Source of the DNA: Leclercia adecarboxylata
GTDB lineage: Bacteria > Pseudomonadota > Gammaproteobacteria > Enterobacterales > Enterobacteriaceae
Direction of reading: 5' to 3'
Length of the DNA: 64,000 nucleotides
NCBI GenBank assembly: GCA_901472455.1
Contig: LR590464.1
Coordinates: 2,294,001 to 2,358,000 of the forward strand
A model generated the notes under the pieces. The model was not told the DNA's origin. It saw only the letters and a program-made list of their open reading frames with translations, and made no database searches. This document shows positions 31,621-43,866 of this stretch, piece by piece (position 1 is the first letter of the stretch; every line of letters starts with the position of its first letter). The position numbers and the translations under genes were made by a program.

Positions 31621-32938
31621 TTACAGGCTGCGTTCCCCTGGCAGAGTATGCGCTTCAGGCTGAGAACCACTCTCCAGCCGCCGATTGCTGGTACCAGACT
31701 GGCCCCTGCCGTGGCGATCACCACCGCCAGGGCTGAAAACCAGCAGCACGTTGCTGGTGCCGTACTGAATCGCCAGCGGGCCAGCGATAAGTTCACCAAA
31801 GGGAATGGCCACAAACGACCCTACCGCGTCATAGGCATAGACCCGCGCCAGTTTTTCCGGGGGAATGTGGGTTTGCAGAGACTGCGCCCAGGCGACGCCA
31901 AACAGCCCAAAGGTGACGCCAGCCATAAAGAACGCGGCGATAAGCCAGGGCGTGGTAGCCAGCTGGCTCAGCATGAAAATGGGTAAGGCGCAAAAACGAC
32001 ATCAGCATCACCCCAATGAAGAGGTCGCGCGAGGACGCCAGCGCAGCGCGAGGGATGATCCGACGATCAGGCCGATACTTTGGGCGGCAATGATAAACCC
32101 CCAGTGTGCTCGACCAAATGAAGCATCCGCAATCACTGGCCCCAGCACCATCATCACGCCGCTGAAGGCCGCATTAATAATGGTGAACTGGACGACGATA
32201 GCCCAGACCCAGGCCCGGCTAACGAACTCCTTCCATCCCTCTTTCAGGTCTTGCAGGATATTGCTTGCGTTGAACCCGTTTCGACGGGCTGCACGCGAAT
32301 GAAATGATAGAGCGGTGCCGCGGCGGCGAAGCCCAGCGCATCAATGCCAATCCCCAGCCGGGACCGACAGCGCTGATTAAAATACCGCCCAGCGACGCGC
32401 CGATTACCGTCCCGCCATAAATACCGGCCTGAAGAAAGGCGTTGGCCTGACGCAGGTTCCGGGCGGGAACCGTCTGGGGGATGAGCGCGGATGAGGCCGG
32501 TAAAGCAATGCCGGCAGCAGCGCCATTGATGGCGCCAAGCAAGGCCAGTCCGGTGACCGTCGCAGACCCGTCCAGTACCGACCAGGCCACAATAGCCTGT
32601 GAAAGGGCCGCAACCACGGAAGAGGCAACTAACACCCGGCTACGGGAATAGCGGTCTGCTAATACCCCGCCCAGCAGCAGGAAAAGTACGTTGAAGATCG
32701 ACCGGGACGCGACAACGATACCCAGATCGGAGACCGAACCCCCGATATCCAGCACCGCAAAAGCCAGGGCGATAGGAGCGATACCATTCCCCAGCACGGT
32801 GAGGAAGCGAGCAGAAAACAGATAGCGAAAGGCGGAGAAATGAAAGGCACGGACGTTTTTATGAGGCGTTTTCATGGAGTCAATGGCATCGGGTTCGGAA
32901 GAAGCATTATAACGGAACGGCGTTTCAAAAACATCCAT
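31621..32938 (-). CDS. MFS transporter (macrolide-efflux/MefA-like), frameshifted
   Basis: About 430 residues of a 12-TM MFS protein: RYLFSARFLTVLGNGIAPIA (TM1), VLADRYSRSRVLVASSVVAA (motif A), GAAAGIALPASSALIPQTVP, and in later frames FSGVMMVLGPVIADASFGRA and AYDAVGSFVAIPFGELIAGP. Breaks lie near 32345, 32230, 31990 and 31735; the exact C-terminus is uncertain. It starts a few bases after the metallophosphoesterase stop, so the two form an operon. An internal Met at 32875 is another possible start. Confidence 0.75.
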
Positions 32939-32944
32939 CCGCGG

Positions 32945-33682
32945 TTAAACACTCACATGATGGCTGGTCAGTGCGCCATTGACGTAGCGATGGATCATCA
33001 GCCCTGGCGCGTCCTCGGCGGGAGGAACCCGGTCGCTACCAAACCAGACCGGATTAGCCGGGCACACGGAGGCACAAATATGTGCTGGTATGCCCGCAAA
33101 CATCCCGGCCACCGGTCTGTGTACGTGTCCTGAAGCCATCGCAAGCGGTCTGGTCGCCGCGCGGTGAATCAGGGCTTCCAGCCGATCCAGCCCGTTGCAC
33201 AGGGTCTGATCCAGGGTCGGTATGCCGCAGGCAAAAACATGATGATGCAGGAACAGAATGGATGGCAGCACGTCGGCCCGGTTGAGCTGCTTCTCCAGCC
33301 AGCCCAGATGCGCCGTCACAGAGCCGTGATCGTGTCCCTCCACCGTTGTATCAAGACCCATCAGACGCAGACCACCAACCTCCAGAACAGCATGCAGCGC
33401 GCCATCACAGGTATCGTTAGCCCCTGTCTCATCACGCCATACCGCGCGCATAAGGCGACGATTGTCTGAGTTACCCGGCAGTATTAAAGAAGGATAATGC
33501 TCCTCAGCCAGACGGGCGACGATCTGTTGATACCCCTCAAGCCAATCGTTGTCGGTTAAATCCCCGGAAAGCACCAGCGCGTCAGGCTGGAGTTGTCTCA
33601 GCCACCTGAGTACCCGGTCAAAGCGGGCCAGATGATCGTTATCGGGAGCGGCGTGAATATCTGAAACCTGGGCTATCAACAT
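32945..33682 (-). CDS. CpdA-like class III metallophosphoesterase
   Basis: 245 residues, intact. All calcineurin-like motifs are visible: [14 protein letters not shown] (D-x-H), [11 protein letters not shown] (G-D), [13 protein letters not shown] (G-N-S-D), [10 protein letters not shown], and [12 protein letters not shown] (G-H-x-H). Resembles cAMP phosphodiesterase CpdA and related YfcE/GpdQ-type enzymes. The true substrate may be a cyclic nucleotide or phosphodiester. It is followed at once by the MFS gene. Confidence 0.85.
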   Translation of the reverse strand: MLIAQVSDIHAAPDNDHLARFDRVLRWLRQLQPDALVLSGDLTDNDWLEGYQQIVARLAEEHYPSLILPGNSDNRRLMRAVWRDETGANDTCDGALHAVLEVGGLRLMGLDTTVEGHDHGSVTAHLGWLEKQLNRADVLPSILFLHHHVFACGIPTLDQTLCNGLDRLEALIHRAATRPLAMASGHVHRPVAGMFAGIPAHICASVCPANPVWFGSDRVPPAEDAPGLMIHRYVNGALTSHHVSV

Positions 33683-33781
33683 CGCGTTTTCCTTAAGCCA
33701 GGGAACCCGTCAAGGCGCTTGCTGGCCCCCTGCTTTTCTTGTACCCTCCCCGCTTTTAACCCCTTGCCAGAATATAAAAGG

Positions 33782-34072
33782 ATGCCTGTGACAGCACACC
33801 CTTCTAAAGATCCTTTGCATGGCGTCACGCTGGAGATGCAGATCAATGCCCTGGTGGCGCGCTACGGTTGGGCGCAGCTGGGTAAGCTGATTAAAATCAA
33901 CTGCTTTAACAGCGATCCCAGCGTCAAATCGAGCCTCAAATTTTTGCGCCGCACGCCATGGGCACGCGCCGAAGTCGAAGCCCTCTATCTTGACTCCCTG
34001 GACGATCCCGCGCCGACTGACGTCGACGACGAGACCACCAGCCCGTGGGAAAGAGCACGGGCTGGCAAGTAA
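33782..34072 (+). CDS. VF530 (DUF2132) family protein
   Basis: 96 residues. The family core runs [40 protein letters not shown] and [15 protein letters not shown], a small helical fold suspected of binding DNA. A GTG at 33788 has better spacing from AAAAGGA than the ATG at 33782. Acidic tail [19 protein letters not shown]. Function unknown. Confidence 0.8.
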   Translation: MPVTAHPSKDPLHGVTLEMQINALVARYGWAQLGKLIKINCFNSDPSVKSSLKFLRRTPWARAEVEALYLDSLDDPAPTDVDDETTSPWERARAGK

Positions 34073-34081
34073 CCCCGCGCG

Positions 34082-36158
34082 TTATGGCCGCCGTAACAGC
34101 ACGATGCTGCGGCCTGGCAGCGGGAAATCAGTATCCGGGAGCACTGCCTGCCCCATCTGCTCATCCCCTGCCGTACTCAGCTCCAGCACCCAGCCATCCT
34201 GACCGCATTCCGGGATTCGGAACGGCACCGACCCTCGTAGGGGTTGATTAACAGCAGCACCTCCTGCCAAATTCCCGGCTGATCGTGCAGATCGGGCCGG
34301 GTAAGATAAAGCCCAAGGGTCGTCCCCTCGTCCCAGTGCTCCGGCAACTGTGGCCCGCCACCCGCGTTAAACCACTGGATTTCCATTCCGTCACGCCAGC
34401 TCTCGCGGCGCAACAGCGGCTGGCTGGTGCGCAGCTCAATCAGATGTCGGGGTGAACTTGCGCAGCGCCTCGGCGCTTTCCGGGAGGTTTTCCCAGTGTA
34501 CCAGCTGATCTCACTGTCCTGGACAGTAGCCGTTGTTGTTACCCAACTGGCTACGGCCAAACTCATCCCCCGCCAGCAGCATCGGCGTGCCGTGAGAGAA
34601 CAGCAGTGTGGTCAGGAAGTTACGTTTTCTGCTGTTCACGCAGGGCGTTGATCTGCTCATCGTCGGTTGGTCCTTCAACGCCATAATTCGATGACCGGTT
34701 ATCATTGTGGCCGTCGTTATTGTCCTCGCCGTTGGCTTCGTTGTGCTTCTCGTTGAAGGAGACCAGGTCGTTCAGGGTAAACCCGTCGTGAGCGGTAATG
34801 AAGTTGATGCTGGCCCACGGGCGACGCCCGCGCTGGTCATACAGATCCCCGGAGCCGAGCAGGCGTGCGGCAAAATCGGACGAGACGTTATCGCCGCGCC
34901 AGTATTCGCGCACGGTGTCGCGGTATTTATCATTCCACTCGCCCCAGCCCGGCGGGAAGCCCCCGACCTGATAGCCACCAGGGCCGATGTCCCACGGCTC
35001 GCCAATCAACTTCAACCGTGAGAGGAGCGGATCCTGCATCATGGCATCGAAAAAGCCGCCGCGCTGATCGAACCCTTCCGGCTCGCGGCCAAGAATGGTG
35101 CCGAGGTCAAAACGGAAGCCATCAATATGCATCGACTCCGCCCAGTAACGCAGGGAATCCATCACCATCTGCAGCACCCTTGGGTGCGAGGTATTCACCG
35201 TGTTACCTGTACCGGTGTCGTTCACATAGTAACGGTGCTGACCGGCAATCGTACGGTAGTAAGAGAAGTTGTCGATCCCCTTGAATGACAGCGTCGGGCC
35301 AAGCTCGTTACCCTCGGCGGTGTGGTTATACACCACGTCGAGGATCACCTCGATACCGGCATCGTGGAAGGCGCGCACCATGTCGCGGAAGCCCTTGATG
35401 CCGTTCGGGCCGCCGTAGCGTGACGCCGGGGCGAAGAAGTTAAGGGTGTTATAGCCCCAGAAGTTCTTCAGCCCGCGATCCAGCAGATGCTGATCGTCCG
35501 GGAAAGCATGCACCGGCAACAGTTCAACCGACGTAATGCCAAGACTCTTGATGTAATCCACCGTCGCTTTGTGCCCCATCCCTTCAAAGGTGCCGCGCAA
35601 TTCAGGCGGGATCGCCGGGTTAAGCTGGGTAAAGCCTTTCACATGGGTTTCGTACAAAATGGTGCTGGACCAGGGCACCGCCGGGCGGTGCGGGTCCTGA
35701 CCGTCGAACACCCGCGGGTCAACAACCCGGCATTTTGGGGTATAAGGCGCGCTATCGCGGGTATCAAAGCTAAGATCAAGCTCGTCATGCCCCAGCTCAT
35801 AACCAAAATGGGCGGGGTTCCAGATAAGCTCCCCAGTCAACGCCCGGGCATAAGGGTCAATCAGTAGCTTATGCGGGTTAAAGCGGTGGCCATTTTCAGG
35901 ATCGTAAGGGCCATAGACGCGGTAGCCGTACAACGCACCCGGTTTCAGATCCGGGACATAGCCATGCCAGACTTCATCAGTGTATTCCGGTAACTCGAGA
36001 CGGGCTATTTCAGATTTACCACTCGGGTCAAACAGACACAGCTCAACACGTTCGGCGCAGGCGGAAAAGAGGGCAAAATTCACCCCTTTGTCATCGTAAT
36101 TCGCCCCAAGGGGATAACTTTGCCCCGCCTGAATTTCATAAATTTTGTCATATGCCAT
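34082..36158 (-). CDS. glgX: Glycogen debranching enzyme GlgX/TreX (isoamylase type), frameshifted 3' end
   Basis: About 690 residues. Starts [20 protein letters not shown] with a CBM48 domain, then a GH13 barrel: [20 protein letters not shown], nucleophile Asp in [14 protein letters not shown], acid Glu in [13 protein letters not shown], Asp in [13 protein letters not shown]. The first 530 residues are continuous; breaks follow near 34622, 34525, 34450 and 34235, and the C-terminal beta domain ends [13 protein letters not shown]. It removes alpha-1,6 branches from glycogen to feed TreY. Third gene of the trehalose operon, 29 bp after treY. Confidence 0.9.
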
Positions 36159-36187
36159 AGAGTCTCTCCCTCGAACAGTAATAATCA

Positions 36188-38706
36188 TCAGCCGCAGGCC
36201 AGTAACACCCGCCAGCAATCCTGTGCTTCATTCAAATGCAGGCTTTCGCCTAAGGTCAGGGTTTCACCACTGAAACAATCCCGGTAGCGGCGCCCGGCCA
36301 GTTCGGGAGGAAGAACCACCTCTGTCGCGCCCCACAGGGCCGCCCCGGTAACAGGAAACGTCTGTGCGGCGTTCGCCAGCGCCAGCCGCGGTGCCACCAC
36401 AATCAGCACGTCATCGTCATCGACGCGGGCGTAGGCAATCGCCTTATCCGCCCGTTCGCCACGGGTCAGCAGCGCAACATAGCTGCCCAGGCGGAACAGC
36501 GCCGGTTTGCGCTGGCGCAGATGCAGTAGCGTGCGGGTGACAGACAGCTTCAACTGCCCGTTCAGCCAGCTCGCCTCCTGGGCGGCAATGTGAGGGTCTG
36601 CCGTATCCAACTGCTGACGAAGCTGGTCGAAATCTGGCTCGCGGCGGTTATCAGGATCGACAAGGCTAAAATTAAGCCCCTCGCTGCCCTGATAAACATC
36701 CGGCACCCCCGGTGCGGTAAGTTTGATCACCGTCTGGCTCAGGCTGTTCACCAGCCCGGCGCGAATAAACGGACGTAACGAGGAACTGAAGTCCTGCAGG
36801 AAGTCCTGATTGTCCGGGGACAACAGATGGCGGGCATACTCCAGTACCACCGTTTCATAGGCTTCGTTGCTGTCCACCCAGTCCGGTGCGCAGCTTGGCC
36901 TCGCGCAGCGCCTTCTCGACAAAAGCCAGGAAGCGCTCTTCCAGGGCATTCAGCCCCGCCGCATCCTGCGGGTCCAGCTCTGGCGGCCAGACACCCGCCA
37001 GCGCCTGATAAAGCATCCAGGTATCGGCGCCGCGCGGCGCCGTGCCATCATTCAGGAAGCGAACGTGGGTCTGGTTCAACTGCTGCCAGCGGGCCACGCA
37101 TTCCGCCCCACACCTCCCGGTGCTTCGGTCAGGGAATAGAGCCGGGCGCGGGCATCTTCTCCACGTTTGGTGTCGTGGGTCGAGGTGCCGGAAAGCGCAT
37201 CCGGCTGACGGTCACGTCGCGCAGTCATCTCGGTGTGGAAGCGCGTCAGCGAAAAAGCCTGCGGCACCGGCTCGGCTCCCACCTCGTTGAGCGCCAGATC
37301 CATGTGCTGACGGAAAAACAGCGTATCTTCCACCGACTTCGCCATCAGCGGCCCGGTCAGCTGCTGGAAACGGGTGCGAAAATGTGTGGCGGTATCGCGG
37401 GCCTCCTCAGAGACTTCGCCGGTCAAAATACGCATCAGCAGTGCGATGGCGTCAGGATCGGCGCTGATCGTGGCGACCACGCTGTTCAGCAGGCGCACAT
37501 CCGCGGCTGACATCCCCTGCGCCGTGCCGTAGGTGCGGTACACCGGGAAGGCCACCAGCAGCTCGCGCAATGCCAGCCGCAGAGGCTCCTCTTCCACCTG
37601 GACGCCTTCCGTTTCGGCCAGGGTTTTCGCCAGCTTCAGCAGGGTAGAAAATTCCCCGGCGAAGTTTCTGTCCACCATCAGCAACCGCGCGTCGCGCAGT
37701 TCGTCGTGCATATCGACCGGGCGGCCATCACCTTGTCATAGGCCTGGCGCAGGCTGTCGATTTTGTCGTCATCTATCAGCACCTCTGACAGCGAGGCGAT
37801 AAATTCGTAGCCGGTGGTCCCGGAGATCGGCCAGTCGGTGGGCAGGTTCTCGCCCTTACTGAGGATCTTCTCCACCGTGATATAGCAATCTGCCCCTGCC
37901 TCCTGACGCAGACGTTGCAGGTAGGCTCGCGGGTCGGCCAACCCGTCCACGTGGTCAATTCGCAGCCCGTCCACCGCCCCTGAACGCACCAGGGCGAGGA
38001 TCAGGGCATGGCTGTCATCAAACACCGCGTCGTCCTCAACCCGCACGCCCACCAGGCCGGTGATTTCGAAGAAGCGACGCCAGGAGAGATCGTTCGGCGC
38101 ATCACGCCAGCTGGTAAGCCGCCACGGCTGCTGGTCGTGCAACCGGCTGATAGCCGCGGGATCGCTGAGGCTCAACACCTCCTCTTCGCGCCCTTCCCAG
38201 CTCTCAGGCGTCAGCGGGTAGACGTTGTCGAAATAGGCCAGCGCGGGTTTGCCGGTGTTGGGATCGCGCTGCACGCTGATCTCACCGTTCGCCAGCACCA
38301 CCTCAAAATCATCCCCCAGAAACGGCAGCGTCAGACGGCGCGACCAGTCGATATCAAAATGACGGGCGTAGCGACTCTTTTCCCCATGCTCAATCACATC
38401 ACGCCACCAGGCATTTTCCAGCGAGGTGGACATGTGGTTCGGCACAATATCAAGGATCAAACCCAGCCCGGCCGCCTTCAGGGCGCTGACCAGCCGCTCA
38501 AAACCGGCCCGGCCTCCGATAGAGGGGTCAATCTCGTTAGCATCGGTGACGTCATAACCGTGCGTCGAATCCCGGGCGGCAGTAAATATTGGCGAAGCAT
38601 ACAGATGGCTGATGCCGAGCTGTTGCAGATACGGCACCAGACTGGCGGCACGATCGAAGGTCATGCCGTTACGAAACTGAATACGCCAGGTCGCTGTGGG
38701 GATCAT
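36188..38706 (-). CDS. treY: Maltooligosyltrehalose synthase TreY (frameshifted)
   Basis: About 840 codons. N-terminus MIPTATWRIQFRNGMTFDRA; LGISHLYASPIFTAARDSTH; LILDIVPNHMS; nucleophile region AVDGLRIDHVDGLADPRAYL; DALSGTSTHDTKRGEDARAR; and PGVPDVYQGSEG near the C-terminus. Breaks lie near 37720, 37105 and 36890. It converts the reducing-end alpha-1,4 bond of maltodextrin to alpha,alpha-1,1, making maltooligosyltrehalose. Its ATG overlaps the treZ stop (TGATG), indicating translational coupling. Confidence 0.92.
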
Positions 38707-40478
38707 CAGGTCGGTTCTCCTTGTGCAAAACGTACAATAACGGTGTTCGCGAGCAGTTCCGTGCGGCCTTCAGGCCAGGCAAACAATGTTTCACCCGCTA
38801 TCTCGGGCATCGTCTGCGGCTGATCACCCGTATTAAGTGCCAGCGACAGCGTACCCTGTATAAATGTCCAGCTCACCACCACGCAACCCGGGGCCGTTTT
38901 TATCACCCTGCCATTCCCGCCCTGTGCGCCGGCCAGCAACGGCACAATAGCCCGCTGGCGCAGCTGCAACAGCTGCTGGGTAAAGCGCAGCCAGTTCTGG
39001 CCGTCAGGCTGGTTGAGTTTTGTCCCAGTCGAGTTTCGAACGGGCAAAGGTCTCAGGGGCATTGGGATCCGGTACGGTCTCGTCGTGATCGCTAAATTCT
39101 TTCGCGCGCCCTTCCCGCACTGCCCGCGCCAGGTCTCCGTGAAAATCGGTAAAGAACAGGAACGGCTGGGTTTCACCGAACTCCTCACCCATGAACATCA
39201 GCGGGATATGCGGCGACAGCAGCAGCGCGGCCATCAGTACCCGGGTACGCTCTTCCCCGATGAGACTCAACAGGCGATCGCCCTGAGCACGATTACCAAC
39301 CTGATCGTGATTCTGGATGAAATCGACGAAGGCCGCTGGCGGTTGAGCGGTACTTTTCACACCCCGAATTTCACCGGTTTGCGGGGATCGTTCCCCCTGA
39401 TAAGCAAAGCCTTCCGCCAGCGCCCGCGCCACCCATTGTTCGGGTTTTTCAGCAAAATCCTGGTACCAGGCGTGGGTTTCACCGCTGGCCATAACGTGGA
39501 CGGCATTGTGCAGATCGTCATTCCACTCCCCGGTGAACAACGGCACACTGCCGTCCTCCTCCCGCGGATGAAGAAACACCACGTTGCGGCTGTCTTCGGT
39601 GGTCAGATGCACCGGCCGGTCGGTAATGGCAGCGCGAATGCGGGTGGCGATCTCAATTAAAACGTGCGGCTCGGAGGTGTCTTCGATCTGGTCGATGGCG
39701 TCAAAGCGCAGGCCGTCGAAGCGGAACTCCGTCAGCCAGTACAGCGGCGCATCGACAATAAACTGACGCACCGGGGCCACGTCATAGGCGATGCCGTTCC
39801 CCCACGGGGTCATGCGTTCCGGGTGGAAGAAGTCCGGGGCCAGCTTCGGCAGGTAGTTACCCTCCGGTCCAAAATGGTTAAGGACAATATCCAGCACCAC
39901 CGACAGCCCCAGACCGTGGGCGGTATCGACAAAGGCTTTCAGCTCATCCGGCGTACGTAGGCACTGTGCGGGGCATACAGCAGTACGCCGTCGTAACCCC
40001 AGCCACGGTTACCTCCGGCCTGGGAGACCGGCATCAGCTCAATCATGGTAATGCCGAGCGAGGCCAGGTACGGCAGTTTGTCGGCGGCCGCGCGGAAGGT
40101 GCCCTCAGGGGTAAAGGTCCCGATATGAAGCTCATAGACCACGCTCTCTTCCCAGGGGCGGCCTTGCCAGTGGGTATTGCGCCAGACATAGCTGTGAGGA
40201 TCGCACACCAGCGAAGGGCCGTTGACATCCCCTTGCTGCGCGCGGGAGGCCGGATCGGGTACTGCGGAGCCGTCAGGCAGGATAAAACTGTACGCAGAAC
40301 CTGGGGCAACGTTGTTGACCGTCAGTTCAAATCCGCCGTCGCCGGTCGGGTTCATCGGCAGCGTTTCGTCATTCAGGCACAGGGTTACGTGCTGCTGACC
40401 GCTGGCCCACAGATGAAAGCGAACGTTGTTCGCATCGCTATATTCACAACCCCAATACCTAATAGATTTAGCAGTCAT
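38706..40478 (-). CDS. treZ: Maltooligosyltrehalose trehalohydrolase TreZ (frameshifted)
   Basis: About 590 codons: an N-terminal beta domain (VRFHLWASGQQHVTLCLNDE), then VYELHIGTFTPEGTF, WGYDGVLLYAPHSAY, VVLDIVLNHFGPEGNYLP, nucleophile Asp in FRFDGLRFDAIDQI, acid Glu in LTTEDSRN, Asp in FIQNHDQVGNRA. Breaks lie near 39960 and 39005. It releases trehalose from maltooligosyltrehalose. First gene of treZ-treY-glgX; no specific regulator is visible in the 200 bp upstream. Confidence 0.92.
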
Positions 40479-40646
40479 TCCATCACCTCGTTTGACCCGT
40501 GATCCTCGGGTTACCTGCGTTTATCACTAAGCAGAGGGAAAAAGAGAAAATGCGCAGGCATGACGCCGCGCATGAACTTCAAGCATAGACCAGGAAAGTA
40601 ATGTGAGATGAGTCACTTCGACAGGAACAGAAGGAGGGAGATAAAT

Positions 40647-40683
40647 CCCCTCTCCCCGTTGAGGAGAGGGTCAGGGCGAGGGA
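40647..40683. repeat. Interspersed palindromic repeat, CCCCTCTCC...GGAGAGGGTCAGGG type
   Basis: CCCCTCTCC and GGAGAGG form a hairpin followed by GTCAGGGCGAGGG, a repeat form common between genes in enterobacteria and pseudomonads. It lies between the chemoreceptor 3' end and treZ and may act as the chemoreceptor terminator. Confidence 0.6.
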
Positions 40684-40723
40684 GAACCGGCCGCACCCGC
40701 AAGCCGGAAGCAGTGCTCTTATG

Positions 40724-42277
40724 TTATGCCGGTTCCGGCAGTCTGAAGCTGGCGATGCTCTGGGTAAGATGCTTCGCTTGCTCTTCCAGCGAGGCGGCAG
40801 CGGCCGCAGACTCCTGCACCAGGGCGGCGTTTTGCTGGGTCACGCCATCCATCTCGGTCACCGCCTGGCCGACCTGGCCAATCCCACGGCTTTGCTCTTC
40901 CGAGGCCACCGAGATCTGCTCCATCAGCGCGTTCACTTTATTGACCGAGTTAATGATGGCATGAATCACTTCCCCTGAGCGATTCACCAGCTGAGAACCG
41001 TTTTTCACGCTGGAGACCGACTGGGCGATCAGGTTTTCAATGTCCTTCGCCGCCACGGCGCTCTTCTGCGCCAGGGTACGGACTTCGGTCGCGACCACTG
41101 CAAAACCGCGCCCTTGTGGTGCCGGCCCGGGCGGCTTCAACCGCGGCATTCAGCGCCAGGATATTGGTCCTGGAAGGCAATGCTGTTGATCACGCTGGTG
41201 ATGTCTTCGATACGCTGGGAGTTGGCCGCGATGGTGTTCATGGTCTCGATCACCTCGCGGGTTACCGCCTCCCCGGTGCGGGCGTTGTTCACCGCATCCT
41301 GCACCAGCTTACCGGCCTGATACACATTGTCGGTGTTATTGGCAACGGTGGCGCTCAACTGCTCCATGCTGGCGGCGGTTTGCGTCAGGGCTGAAGCTTG
41401 TTGCTCGGTACGTGAGGCCAGGTCGATGTTGCCCGAGGCGATCTCCTGTGAGGCGTAGTTAACGGTACGGCAGGCTTCGCGCACCTGGGAGATGGTCTCC
41501 AGCAGGGCCAGACGCATCTGCTCCATCGACCCCATCAGCAGATCGATTTCGTTATTCGAGCACGCCTTTTGCGGCACGGCTTCCGTCAGTTGCCCGGCGG
41601 CAATCTGGCTGCAGTGTTCCCGGGCGAGGTTGATTGGAGCAAATACATACCGCTTCATCAGGACGCTCACCCCGATAATCACCACCACAAAGAGCGCGGC
41701 AAAGGCGGCAATAATGGTTAAGCCGGAAGCAAAATGGGTGCGCGCATCGTCATTCAGCTGCTTCGCATATTTCTGATGCACAGACAGTACCTGGTCGAGA
41801 ACGATTTCATACTGGCGGTCGAGCCGGGAAATCTGCGGGATCAGGGCATTGAATTTTTGCCGCATCGTGCGCCGAGGCCGCGTCGATCAGCGGGGACAGG
41901 CCTTCATTGCGATAGGCAAGCCAGGCGTCGTCATAGTCCTTCACTAACGGGGCCTCATCTACCAGGCGCGGCGCGTCGTTAAAGGCGGCGAAAGCGCCAT
42001 CCGCTTTGGTCAGGGCAAGTTTTACCGAGTCCAGCTTCTCCGCAAGACCCGCAGTATCGCCACTCTCGACCTGCTTCATGTACTCCATCACCCGCACGCG
42101 CAGGGTACGGCTGTGGTTAATGGGATCGATGATGGATAACACCACCTGAATCTCTTTATTCACGTTATCCAGAGAATCATTGCTTTTAATGGCCAGCCAG
42201 ACGTTGGTTGCGGCGCTGGCAACAAAGAAAAACAGTAAGGCAAGAAGAATGGCAAGGGACGACTTTTTTAACGACAT
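40724..42277 (-). CDS. Methyl-accepting chemotaxis protein (frameshifted)
   Basis: About 518 codons: TM1 ([20 protein letters not shown]), a four-helix-bundle periplasmic sensor, TM2 ([20 protein letters not shown]), HAMP, methylation helices with Gln/Glu pairs ([20 protein letters not shown]), and the conserved hairpin tip region [20 protein letters not shown]. Breaks lie near 41860, 41165 and 41120. The C-terminus FRLPEPA lacks the NWETF CheR/CheB-docking pentapeptide, so it is a low-abundance-type receptor. Ligand unknown. Confidence 0.9.
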
Positions 42278-42403
42278 AACTACCTCAGAAATAAAACGGT
42301 CTGAAGTGTTATCGGCATTTACCCCTTAATATTGAATTAAAGTTATTTATTTATGCGAACATCAATAATGTCGTTAATACTTATTTAAATCATTATATTG
42401 CGC

Positions 42404-42430
42404 AACAGGGCCGGATATTTCGGCCCTGTT
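42404..42430. terminator. Hairpin between the BLUF-EAL gene and the chemoreceptor
   Basis: A 10-bp stem AACAGGGCCG/CGGCCCTGTT with a 7-nt loop, 50 bp past the BLUF-EAL stop. No strong T run follows on the minus strand, so terminator function is likely but not certain. Confidence 0.55.
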
Positions 42431-42479
42431 AAACATTGAGATTTTTTATCTGTTTAGCGCTTGATTATCTTTTGCAGCG

Positions 42480-43713
42480 TTAATCGCTCAAATATTCATC
42501 ACGGGTAAATTGCGGCCAGTGAATTTCTCCCACACCATTTAATTTAGGCCGGGCGAATAAAAAGCCCTGAAAACGCTTGATGCCTGCCGACTCCAGCCAG
42601 CACCACTCTTCGATTTTCTCGATGCCCTCTGCCACCAGCGCAATCTCCATATCGGTACAGCAGCTGATGATCGACTTCACAATCGCCTGCTTTGGGCCGC
42701 TTAAATGAATGTTGCTGACAATCTCGCGATCGATTTTTAGCTTATCCGGCTGGAAACGGGTCAGCAGCGACAGCCCGGCATAGCCTGACCCAAAATCGTC
42801 AATGGCCAGGCCGATCCCCGCCGCCCTTAATTGCTTGATGGCGCTATTAAACTGGTTAAACCCGGAGATCATTTCGTTTTCGGTCACTTCAATCACCACC
42901 TGCTCCGGCTGCAAACCGTGGGCGAGGATCTGATCCATCAGAAAATCGACGGCGTGGGGCACATTCACCAGCGACATCGGCAGCAGGTTAATGGCAATTT
43001 TATGATCGCCAATGTCGATCTTCTCTGCCAGCGCAAAGGCATAGGCTTTGGTCAGCAGATCGACCTCGTACACTTTGTCCTGATCCAGAGCGTTGAAGAA
43101 CCGCTCCGGGCTGCCGCCGTCGTTACCGCGAATAAGCGCCTCGAGCGAGGAGATTTTTCCCTCGGTGGGTTCCACGATCGGCTGCAGGGCAAACTGGCAA
43201 ATTTGATTCTCAATCAGCCCGTTAATGGTTTTGCCGAAAGGCATATGCTCCGGGACCATCGTCCATTTTTCAGGCCGGAAGTTTAACTCACCCGCCGTCT
43301 TTTTGGGCTGGATAATAAAAGTCTGAATGAATTTAAATACCCGGTCTTGCGCCGCCAGATAATTGTCCAGCTTGCTGTAGCGCAATACCGAAGACAGGAC
43401 CGATTTTGGCGTGTCGACCCGCAGATCGAACAGCAGCATACCGACGTTTTCGAAGCGTCGGCGCGGGCCGTAATCACGCATCAGTTCCACCACGCTGTCG
43501 TGACGCTTGTCCTTGCTGATGCGCGCGAATAACGTCTCAATGACCTCTTCAGACCCTTCGAGGATCTGAAGGAAATCGCTCCCGTTAAACAGCAGAATGC
43601 CCGTGACATCCAACAGGGTATTGCTCTGTTTGGCCTTTTCAACAAGTGGCGAGGAGGGATAAGGATTTACAGGACGGATTTAACTGGCTTTTGTAGATGA
43701 GAGTGGTCAGCAC
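42480..43713 (-). CDS. BLUF-EAL photoreceptor c-di-GMP phosphodiesterase (BlrP1/BluF-like)
   Basis: The BLUF domain starts LTTLIYKSQLNPS (flavin-contacting Tyr) at a GTG at 43713, with a break near 43670, then TGILLFNGSDFLQILEG with the key Gln. The EAL domain follows: SLEALIRG, IAINLLPMSL, VIEVTENEM, AIDDFGSGYAGLSLL, KLKIDREIV, VAEGIEKIEEWCWL, FQGFLFARP. All usual EAL catalytic positions look present, so it is probably an active light-regulated enzyme, closer to Klebsiella BlrP1 than to the enzymatically silent E. coli BluF (comparison from recall). Confidence 0.88.
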
Positions 43714-43866
43714 AGCTATTGTTCCCGAAAGATGGTTAGGCTTTTTAAACACTTGTTTAGCATACATTACATTCATGGACTAATAGTATTAAAAAGATAT
43801 ATCAGCAAAGAAACGATTCGGCTCAAAAATAATCAAAGTGCCGGTTAAATGTCGGCGGAGGTGTTG

